Below, piece by piece: positions 49,501-61,500 of a stretch of DNA of 64,000 bases. The notes under the pieces were generated by a model. The model did no database searches, was not told the origin of the DNA, and worked only from the letters and a program-made list of their open reading frames with translations. Position 1 is the first letter of the stretch. Each line of letters begins with the position of its first letter. The stretch comes from Mercenaria mercenaria (taxonomy: Eukaryota; Mollusca; Bivalvia; Venerida; Veneridae), in contig NC_069371.1 of the NCBI RefSeq assembly GCF_021730395.1, forward strand, positions 3,720,001 to 3,784,000. Direction: 5' to 3'. Position numbers and translations under genes: made by a program.

Positions 49501-52500
49501 AAAAGTCACCTACTGGAAGGCGCATTTGTCATAACTGCTGCCATTAGAACCATATTTTTCTATACTGAAACTTACCTTTTACCCTGCCAAATTTCTAAAA
49601 TGGACTGTTCTATCTTTCAATTTGGGCAATGCCATTTATTATTCGAAGGGGTGTTCACTGAAAATTTACTGACCATGCATGCACTGGTCGCAAAGGCAGA
49701 ATCACTTGCTGCCAGAAGGCAAAAGGCTAATAAATAAACATGAATATTCTCTATACTGCAATCTATCCATGTATCATTACCAAGTTTCATGAAAAAATGT
49801 CTTGTACTTCAAAAGTTTTTGCAAGATTCAACCTCATCACTTTTCAGTTAAATATTCATAACATAATTATCTTGCCATAGGAACAAAATAACATTCTTCA
49901 AATATCTGTCTATACAGGTACCAAGACTCATGTAAAAATATCTTGTAGTTTGAAAGTTATCAAGGGATTCCACTTTGTATGACAGAAAGATGGGGAATGA
50001 ACTCCCCCCCCCCCCCCCCACCAGAAGTTCCCTCTGGTTTCACAACAGAGAACTCAGAACACTCCAACATCAAATAAATTCAGAAGTCTTCAAAGTTATC
50101 AAAACTCTCATTTATACATCAAATTTGATCTGACCATCAGAAAATGTATGCAAAATTTGACACAAGATTCTGGGGAATATGTACGGACAAGTACATATCT
50201 TTGTCACATGTATCTCAGTATTCAGAGAGTTTTGTATATCCCTCATCCTCAGTTTCAGGGACAGAAGTTGATAAACCTGTAATCTCTGCAATTCTACAGC
50301 CTTTTAGATGCATGAAATTCTATGCAAGAGGATACAGGACTTCACACTCTTAAAAATAACTTCAAATCTTCAAAAGTGCCTTTGTCTATTTACTATTAGC
50401 ATTAACTTACAGGGGTCCATTTCAAGTTTAGGCACTGGGTCATAAGATCGGTCAACTGCTGCCCTGAAACTCTCGTTTCCCCCACGTCTACGTGCCATAC
50501 GCGGCTGTGGACTGACTTCATCATCCTCGAAACTCGCACTCATGTCAGGATCTGGATCAGGGTCTGGCATTGTGGAGAGGTTCTCTAGGGAGCTAAACCT
50601 CTTCAGATTTGTTGGTGGGGCGGGGCCTCGAATATTTGCTGAAAATATCAAGAACTTTTTTTCTAATCTTTCATTAAACGTTTTGTATACCATAATAAGA
50701 CTTAGTATATATGTCATTTAAAAACCATGCATCGTTACTATAAATATCAAATAGAATCTATATATACACATAAATACAGGGCAACTTTTAATGAAAATTT
50801 CAAATAAACAAAGACAAAAAAATTACATTACCTAACATTATGCTGGCTCTATAAAATGTATGCATTTTACTTTGAAAAAGTACAAAAATATCTAATCCTT
50901 GCAATATTGTTAAAAGGGGAGAACTTGAACATAATTTCATTTTGTACATTTTCTTTATTGTTACTAAAAACAACAAAACATACAATGTGTCCATTTCCAA
51001 CATTAAATGTGAAGAGTTATTCCAAAATGATAAGTAAAACAACATCAACATAGATATATAGTGCAAACTGAACAGTCCATAAAACTAACTGATCAACAAA
51101 ATGATTTGTTAAGGTATCATATCTGCAAGATCCGACTGACTTGCTGGCAGGTCTGGTCCAAACCACCATTAGCCTGTCATTTAACTGCATAGCGGGAATG
51201 CACTAGTTTATCACACAAAAAAATGAAGTCTTTGTTTTTTCATAAACCTGAAATTTACCAGCCGAATCTGATCAGTCTCTCAGAAACTTGTACAAAATAT
51301 TTTCTTCTATTCATTTAACATGCAGTTACATGACACAGCCAGCTCTCCGCTCCTTGTATTCTGACATCTGACATTCCATATCCAACAATAGTCTGACCTG
51401 ATTTACTCTCCAATATTCATCAGGGGTACCTGCATAATGGACTGGTTCCCTGTGTTCCTTTAACACCTTGAATGTCTAGAAAAGTAGGAAACCAGTCAAA
51501 ACCAAGCAGTTGATCAAGTCAGACTGACTGTCTATGGACTGACTATTGCTGAAAAAAAGGACTATGACAAAAGCTGTACTCTACTGTAAAACCCTCCACC
51601 AACAATGATGTCACCTGCATGCTGACATTACACAGATATTACCATCTAACCTAAGGCTATAAAACACTAAATACTTTGTAACCTTATTTAGAAATTTACA
51701 TTTTGTACACCAATGCATCTAAAACTGAAATATACCACATTCAAAGTACTACAAAAGAAATACTTGGAGGGGTTTCTTGCTAAATGCCCATTCTCATGAA
51801 AATAAACACTTCATGAAAAATAAATATGACAGTGTTATTAACAAAACAAATAACTACTCTCACAGAGGTCATATTTTGCAAATATTTTACCATACAAACC
51901 AATTTCAAAATTTTCAGACTTCATGAAAAGAATTAATGAAAACCTTATATTAATTTTTCAATTTTATCTCTATATTGGAAACGCTCTAAATCTATTTTTT
52001 TTTTTTTGGGTAAGTTGTCCCCCTGCTATACGCCTCCCTCTTGATGCTTTCTAAGACCCTATCAAGCCAGCAATGGCTAGAAAAAAAATGTACTGAATGT
52101 CGACCTTTCTTAGAATAAACAAAAGGGCCATTAAGGCCCTGTATCGCTCACCTGACCTATTGACCTAAAGATCATCAAGATTAACATTCTGACCAAGTTT
52201 CATCAAGATATGTTCATAAATGTGGCCTCTACAGTGTTAACTAGCTTTTCTTTTGATTTGACCCCGTGACCTAGTTTTTGACCCAACATGACCCAGATTC
52301 GAACTTGACCTAAAGATCATCAAGTTTAACATTCTAAGTTTCATGAAGATACAGTCATAAATGTGGCCTCTAGAGTGTTAACAAGCTTTTCCTTCGATTT
52401 GCCCCCATGACCTAATTCTTGACCCAACATGACCCAGATTCGAACTTGACCTAAAGATCATCAAGTTTAATATTCTGACTAAGTTTCATGAAGATATAGT

Positions 52501-55500
52501 CATAAATGTGGCCTCTTTAGTGTTAACAAGCTTTTCCTTTGATTTAACCTAGTGACCTAGTTTTTGACCGAAGCTGACCCAGGTTTAAACTTGACCTAAA
52601 GAGCATCAAGATAAACATTCTGACCAAGTTTCATTAAGATATGGTCATAAATGTGGCCTCTACAGTTTTAACTAGCTTTTCCTTTGATTTGACCAGGTGA
52701 CCTAGTTTTTAATCCTACATGACCCAGATTCAAACTGGACCTTAAGATCATCAATATTAACATTCTGATCAAGTTTCATGAAGATATAGTCATAAATGCA
52801 GCCTCTACAGTGTTAACAAGCTTTTCCTTTGATTTGACCTGGTGACCTATTTTTTGACCCCAGATGACCCAATATCAAACTCGTCCAAGACTTTTTTAAG
52901 GATAACATTCTGACTAAGTTTCATTAAGATTGGGCCAAAATTGTGACCTCTAGAGTGTTAACAAGCTTTTCCTTTGATTTGACCTGGTGACCTAGTTTTT
53001 GACCCCAGATGACCCAATATCGAACTCATCCAAGATTTTATGGAGGGTAACATTCTGACCAAGTTTCATTAAGATTGGGCCAAAAATGTGACCTCTAGAG
53101 TGTTAACAAGCTTTTCCTTTGATTTGACCTGGTGACCTAGTTTTTGATCCCAGATGACCCAATATCGAACTCGTCCAAGACTTTATGGAGGGTAACATTC
53201 TGACCAAGTTTCATTAAGATTGGGTCAAAATTGTGACCTCTAGAGTGTTAATAAGCTTTTCCTTTGATTTGACCTGGTGACCTAGTTTTTGAACCCAGAT
53301 GACCCAATATCGAACTCCTCCAAGATTTTATGGAGGGTAACATTCTGACCAAGTTTCATTAAGATTGGGCCTAAAATGTGACCTCTAGAGTGTTAACAGT
53401 CAAATTGTTGACGATGGACGACGACGGACGCCGGACACAGGGTGATCACTAAAGCTCACCTTTGAGCACTTCGTGCTCAGGTGAGCTAAAAACTTATCTT
53501 CTAAAATGTGAAACGAAGCAAATGAAAATAAATGAACATATAATGATTAAATGATGAAAAAATGACAACATCTACATGTACGTAAACAGTGAAACTTATG
53601 TTTCCCCATTTAACACAGTAACAGCAACGTTAACAACAGTAATACAAATGTTCTACTAAATGCATTTGCCAAAACTTGCACAATCTTTTCTTAAATTGGG
53701 AGTCCAAATACCAAGTATAATGAAGTAACTACAGAATTTGTGAATTCTAAAACTCATTTCATGAAATTTTCTTTAACAGAAGGCATATATACCTGGGAAT
53801 ATGGTGTGATTTGAAGTCCAAATCTACTGTTTACTGCATGAAATTAACTTGCAATTTGTAACACATAACAGTTTTTTTCTTTACTTTTTGACAAATGCAT
53901 TTTTGTTGAAAATAAAAATCTGACCCACGCATGCAAACTTGTTACTATGGATACAACATCAGCCCACAAACTACGAACAAGGTTTAGGGATCAAGCCTAA
54001 TACATACACAAGCCGTATTTTTCATGCACGAGAGCTCGGGGACTATTAATGTTGCTGTTGGAACGACTGAGCAGTGAGTCTGCAGAACCGGCTCTAACCA
54101 GTCGACCATAACTTCCTGACTGCTGAATTGATCTCTGCAGGCCTGACGATTCAAATGGGGAATTACAAATAAATGAACAATGAAGGAAATATGTTTGATT
54201 GTGAATGATGCCGATGATGATCTTTATAATGATGATATTGATAACAATGATGATAATGACACTGATGATGTTGATGATAAATATACAAGTGAATATTCAT
54301 CAACCCAACATATCGGACTGTCAACACAAACAAAGTTCAATCTTTGAAAACAAAATTTCATCATCTTTTTCTACAATTAAAGACATTAAAAAAAAAGACA
54401 AAGTGTTATAAGTTGAAAACTACTTGTACAATTTTGCAATTTATACAATGTAAATAGCATAATTTTTGATTAACATAAAAATGATAAAGGTTTGTATGAA
54501 ATGTTATAACTCGCAGTTAGATACAAGTCTAATTATTTACCAAAATCAGTGCCAATTCATTTTTATGAAAATTTTCTAATATAGAGACATTGTGTTATTT
54601 TATCTTTGTTATCTTTGATTATGCTTTTTTTAAAATTTCATTTTTAAAATTTCTTATTTACTGGAAAGAGTGCTTTCATAACTTACACAGAAGTTCTAAT
54701 AAACAGCATGCTTAATAAAAATGTATTCAACAGTTTGCACTAAAAAACTATTTAATTTCAATTTGGTTTCTGCACAAATGAAGATAAATGTGTTTACATT
54801 TTAACTACGGATGTATGAATCAAAAGTATCCTGGATAGTATTTTAACAATCTAAATTTGTACAGAAAGATTTGAATTACAAACTATATGAAATGAACCTC
54901 TGAACATATATAGCGTGACAATGATAGTGCATTTAGATTCATTCAAAAGATGGCTCATGCTCAAAATCATAATTATGCAAATATACCTTTGTACCATATT
55001 TATTCCAGAAAAAGCCCTCTTCAACGTATCTCATAATCTTCCTTATTTCAAGCAAACAAACAGACATTTTAACCTTTAGCCTGCTGGCAGGAAGTAATTC
55101 TGCCTTTGACCTGGTCTGCACTGTTCGCTATTAAGTCAGTAAATTTTCAGTAAACATCCCTTCAAATGATAAATGGTACTGCCCAAACTGAATGGTGGCC
55201 AAGTCCATTTTAGAAATTTTGCAGGCTAAAGGTTAATAATCAAAACTCTTACTATCCTTAACTTTTCGAAAACTTCTAAATAAATGTTTCACCTCTTATG
55301 ACTGATGAAACCCTCAGTCCAGCCTGCTTAATATAAACACTTAGACAGAATCTCTTTGGGAGATTTTGGTAAGCTTTCACCAAGAATAAAACAAGAGCTG
55401 TCGAAGGACAGCAACGCTCGACTATTCAACAGCCTTGTCAACTGAATGAATACAAAAGTCAAAAAAGGGACATAATTTTTGTAAAAATGGGAAATAGGGT

Positions 55501-58500
55501 TATGGAACTTGCACAGTGTTTATCAGCTCATGACAGTGGACAAGTGTGTGAAGTTTAAATCCTTTCCCATTAGTGGATACTGAGATACCAGCTTACATAC
55601 AAAAACTAAACCAAAAACTGCTAGGTCGAAAAAGGGGCATAATTTTGTAAATATGCAAAGTAGAGTTATGAGACCTGCACAGTGCATGTCAGATCATGAC
55701 AGTGAACTTAGTGTGTGAAGTTTCAATTCATTCCCATTAGTGGATACTGAGATACCAGCTTACATACAAAAACTTAACCAATTAGAGTTGTCACAGGAGT
55801 GATGAATTATACCCCCACAATATGGCCTTGTCACAGAACTAAGCCAATGTCAAAGCTGAACTTGCTTGACCTTTGACCTACTGACCTCAAAATCAATAGA
55901 GGTAATCTGCTGGTCAGGATCAACCTCCCTATGAAGTTTCATGACCCTTGGCCCAAGCGTTCTCAAGTTATTGTCCGGAAAAGGTTTAAATGACCTTTGA
56001 CCTTTGGAACCCAAAATAATTACGGGTCATCTGCTGGTCATGACCAACCTCCCTATTAAATTTCTTGATCCTAGTCCCAAGCGTTGTGAAGTTATTGTCT
56101 GAAAACCGTTTCAGTGTTCCAGGTCACTGTGACCTTGACCTGTGACCTGCTGGCCTCAAAATCAGTAGGGGTCATCTGCTGGTCATAACCAACCTCACTA
56201 TCAATTTTCATGATCCTAGGCCCAAACGTTCTCAAGTTATCACCTGGAAACCGTTTAACTGTTTCGTGTTATTGTGACCTTGACCTTTGACCTACTAACC
56301 TCAAGTTGAACATGTTCTATTTAATCATGTTACAGCAGTGTACAAAAATTTAAGATCCTAGACCCAAGCGTTCTCAAGTTATCATCTGGAAACCTTTTAA
56401 CTGTTCCGAGTCACTGTGACCTTGACCTTTGACCTATAGACCTCAAATTCGAACTTGACCTGTATTTCATGATGTTACATCTGTGTACCAAAAATTATGA
56501 TCCTAGGCCCAAGTGTTCTCAAGTTATCATCCAGAAACCATTTAACTGTTCCGAGTCACTGTGACCTTGACCTTTGACCTACAGATCCCAAAGTCGAATC
56601 TGACCTGTATTTCATGATGTTACACCTGTATACCAAAATACAGTGAAACACCACTCGCTCGAGCATCGATGACTCGAGCACCCGGGCTCGCTCGAGCAAT
56701 TCATGTGGTCCCGGCCAATTTCCTTCTATTTTCTATGTGAAATTACCATGGCTGGGTCGAGCATCGATAACTCGATCGCTCGAGCATGACACCTGATCCC
56801 TGTGTATTAATTTACTCTTTGTTGCTTATGGCAAACTCGAGCAGAGGTGTCAAAATTTTTCACACTGTTGGCGATCAAAATGTATCAGTTAATTTAAAAT
56901 TTTCGCACGTTGTGAGAATTGCATCGTCTATTCCCCGACTATCTTAAATGTTTGTTTGTCGGTATATTTGATCTGATAATGAGATTAATTATTGATGAAA
57001 GGTGGAAGAAAAATTTTATTGATCAAAATTGTTATTAATTAATATTTTTTTATTACTTTTTTCTGCGGGATCGAGAAGATAATTATGAGATTTTAATATT
57101 TTTATCAACAGCTGTTTGCATGCAAATAAAGGAAATAAGATAGCCTTTTCATAAAATTGAGACGATAATTATGAAATCTTAATTTGGAGAAGAAAATTGC
57201 GAATTCAATTACAGTATTTCAATAAAAAAAATGAAATGTCTTAGCTGTTTCTTCACATGTGCCATTTACGATCTATCATAAATAACGTTTGTAATACGTT
57301 TTTTGAAAATGTCACGAGTGTGTTATTATTACGCATCACCGTTTCCTCTGCAAATGGTCTCGATGACAACTGGTAAACAAACTTCAATTTTCTTAGTATG
57401 TTGGTCAATGTTTGGGTCGCTCGAAACCATGGATAACTCGAGCATTTTGCTCATCCCCTTGCGACCTCGAGCGAGCGGTGTTTCACTGTATATGATCCTA
57501 GGCCCAAGCGTTCTCAAGTTATCATCCGGAAACTGTTTAACTGTTCAGGGTCACTGTGACCTTGACCTTTGACCTATTGACCCCAAATTCGAACTTGACC
57601 TGTATTTTCTGATGTTACAGATAAATTATTCAAATTGGTCAAGCCTTTCATGAGTTATCATCCGGAAACCACAAAAACCAACGGACCGACCGCCAAGTTC
57701 ACTCCTATATACACCCCCCAAACTTCGCTTTGTGGGGGTATAATTAACTGCTAAGTGAAAACAAGAGGACCATGATGGTCCTGAATCGCTCACCTATCTC
57801 CACATGACCCAGTGTTCAACTGAGTATGACATCGTTATTTCTATTATTTGACATAGTGACCTAGTTTCTGAGCACATGTGACCTAGATATCATCAAGATA
57901 AAAAATTCTGACCAATTTTCATGAAGATCCATTGAAAAATATGGCCTCTAGAGAGGTCACAAGGTTTTTCTATTATTTGACCTAATGACCTAGTTTTTGA
58001 AGGCACGTGACCCACTTTTAAACTTGACCTAGATATCATCAAGGTGCACATTCTGACCAATTTTCATGAAGATCTCGTGAAAAATATGGCCTCTAGAGAG
58101 GTCACAAGGTTTTTCTATTTTTCAACCTACTGACCTAGTTTTTGACCGCACATGAACCAGTTAAGAACCTGACCTAGATATCATCAAGCTGAACATTCTC
58201 ACCAATTTTCATGATGATCCATTGAGAAATATGGCCTCTAGAGAGGTCACAAGGTTTTTTCTATTTTTAGACCTACTGACCTAGTTTTTGACCCCACGTG
58301 ACCCAGTTTCGAATCTGATTTAGATATCATCAAGATGAACATTCTGACCAACATTCATGAAGATCTCATGAAAAATATGGCCTCTAGAGAGGTCACAAGG
58401 TTTTTCTATTTTTAGATCTACTGACCTAGTTTTTAACCCCACGTGACCCAGTTTCGAACTTGACCTAGATATCTTCAAGGTAAACATTCTGACCAATTTT

Positions 58501-61500
58501 CATGAAGATCCATTGAAAAATATCGCCTCTAGAGAGGTCACAAGGTTTTCCTATTTTTAGACCTACTGACCTAGTTTTTGACTGCACATGACCCAGTTTC
58601 GAACTTGACCTAGATATCATCAAGATGAACATTCTGACCAATTTTCATGAAGATCCATTGAGAAATATGGCCACTAGAGAGGTCACAAAGTTTTTCTATT
58701 TTTAGATCTACTGACCTAGTTTTTGATCCCACATGACCCAGTTTTGAACTTGACCTAGATATCATCAAGGTGAACATTCTGACCAATATTCATGAAGATC
58801 TCATGAAAAATATGGCCTCTAGAGAGGTCACAAGGTTTTTCTATTTTTAGATCTACTGACCTAGTTTTTAACCCCACGTGACCTAATTTCGAACTTGATC
58901 TAGATATCATCAAGATGAACATTCTGACCAATTTTCATGAAGATGCATTGAGAAATATGGCCTCTAGAGAGGTCACAAGGTTTTTCTATTTTTAGACCTA
59001 ATGACCTAGTTTTTTGACCCATTACGTGACCCAGTTTCGAACTTGTGAACCTAGATATCATCAAGGTAAACATTCATGACCAATATATCATGAAGATCTT
59101 CATGAAAAATATATGGCCTCTAGAGAGGTCACAACGTTTTTTCTATTTTTAGACCTACTGACCTAGTTTTTGATGGTACGTGACCCAGTTTCGAACTTGA
59201 CCTAGATATCATCAAGATGAACATTCTGACCAACTTTCATAAAGATCCCATGAAAAATGTGACCTCTAGAGTGGTCACAAGCAAAAGTTTACGGACGGAC
59301 GCACGGACGGACGACGGACGACGGACACCGCGCGATCACAAAAGCTCACCTTGTCACTTTGTGACAGGTGAGCTAAAAAGGGGGCATAATTTTTAAAAAA
59401 TGCAAAGTAGAGATACCAGCTTACATACAAAAACTTAACCAAATCGGGATGCCGACACCGACACATGGGTGAGTCCAATAGCTCTAGTATTCTTTGAATA
59501 GATGAGAGAAAAAAAGTTTAACTTGTGTATAGATATTTTTAAGCATAGCTACATCATCTGATTAAAAACTTCTAATACTGATATTCAGAGATTTTTCAAT
59601 GATATTTCTATCTCCTTTTTAAAAGTTTCAAAATACATGTCTTCTACCATACTCTGCAAATCTGAAGCCCTTGGGGCTTTCAGAGGAATAAATATGGTAC
59701 TAAAAATGCAATGTTATGGAAACAGATATATTTTGTATCATTCATTCAGAAAATGATGATGTGATGACACAAATCATAAAGCATTCTCAAAGCATCTGTT
59801 ATAACACTTATTCATAGAAAAAGAATTGGCTGTTATCAAATACACATTCCCTCATTAGAAAATATCCTTTTAAAACAATAGAGTGTCCATTCAACACACT
59901 AAAACACAGATGCAGACACTGCATTTTTACAACTCAAGGTCTGCCTTTAAAATTATGGACAAAAAATGTTACCAGATAGCAAGTATCTATTGACCTAAAG
60001 TTGGGCCAACATCAGTAAATATAGTTTGCACAATCAGTAGTAAATTATGCTGCAAAATAAAGCTTATAATACCAAGTTTGTAATGGAGGATTTCAAAAAT
60101 AGAACATGTTTATGTCTTTTATGTCAAAGAAGATGCAGCTTTTGTGGCCAAAATTTGGAAAATATCTTTGAAACAGACCCATCACTTTTTCTACAGGTGT
60201 GTCAGACATTTTTTCACCCTTTAACCTAGATAATGCCCAATGAATAGATACAGCAACATGTAAATTTTCTACTTCCCGTACATCGAAAAACAACAACAAC
60301 AGCCAATTCCTTTTTCCATTCAACACATATTCTAACTATCATCATAATGATTTTGTTAATAATGCACAGAACTGAATGGAAGACAATGTCATCTACTTTC
60401 CAGTGCAAAAACACTCTATCTCTAAAAGATACAAGGTTTTTGCACTAACAAGATGACAGATTTTAAAACTACCTGTATGAAATGATTTTGATCTCTGTAC
60501 TGATGTACACAACCCATCTGGGAATGCATTGTAAATATAATGTTTAAAGTTGATCAGAATGTAAAAGAAACAAGAAAAAAGTTATATTTTGTACAAGAAT
60601 GTAATGCATAAGGTTCGATATGGAATGAAAAGGATCAAGGAAAGTTCTCTTAATAGCAAGACAAGTATGGAGTATAAAAGATGATTTTGTTGTTCTTAAT
60701 GTGATAGGGTGTAGTCAGGTTGTCACTTACTGAGAATTTGTTTGCCTATTTGTTTTAAGCAGACTTTCACATTAGGACATACTGCCACTTTTCAGCTTTA
60801 ATGCTGGAGTTCAGACATAAGTGGTACCTGGATAGAACCACCAACCTTTTTGCAAGCCAGGTAGATATGTTAATTTTGTAGTAATTTTCTTAGGATCCTT
60901 ACTGATGTACTGGCACACACTTTCCAACCAATGACAATGCTAATACATTAAGTTAATGTTTTAATCAGAATTTAGTACAATAAATATTTGGGATGTTTGT
61001 ACATGTTTATTTATCAAAGGATCTATACTGTGAAATCATATAATTCTCTATGGGCACTGATTTCGTGGTTTTGATCAAAACAACAGTTTTGTGGAGATAT
61101 GAATTCAGGGATTTCATATTTTGAACATAAAATATGTTAGGATTTTACTTATTTGCGAGGATTTTTTGTTGCTGTTACTGCTGGGTTTAACATCACGCTT
61201 ACACAATCATAGGTCACATGGTAACTTTCCAAATTTTCATGTGCAGGAAGACCCCAGGTGCCTCCCTTGAGTATCATTTCAGGCAGGGGCCAACACCTTG
61301 GGTAGAACCATCGACTACCTGGACAGCTTCCTTGTAAGAAAAACTTTACACCCCAAGACAGGTTTTAAATCCACAGTGGAGGAGGGCAAATAATTAGAAG
61401 TCAACAACCTCAAACACTCAGCCACCAATTTAATTTTGCGGACTGACCAAACAATGAAGTCCACAAAAACTAGTCCCCTTTGAATATCCATGATTTCACA

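Larger units (their letters stand above)
55391..59510 (+). mobile_element. Minisatellite-cored element R11, interrupted by R12 and R10
   Basis: The head is ACAAGAG plus the hairpin GCTGTC-GAAG-GACAGC, then AACGCTCGACTATTCAA. Two units remain on the left (TCGAAAAAGGGACATAAT, GGATACTGAGATACCAGC, CATACAAAAACTTAACCA; to about 55783). Short remnants are ACTGCTAAGTGAAAA (57746-57760) and GGGGGCATAATTTTTAAAAA to AACTTAACCAAATCGG (59379-59447). The 3' end is GCCGACACCGACAC and then CTCTAGTATTCTTTGAATAGATGAG. Same family as R14. Confidence 0.75.

Noticed and set aside
53990-54150. Other frames of exon d, e.g. ACRDQFSSQEVMVDWLEP
   Set aside because: Open over part of the region but does not fit the phase left by exon c or required by exon e.
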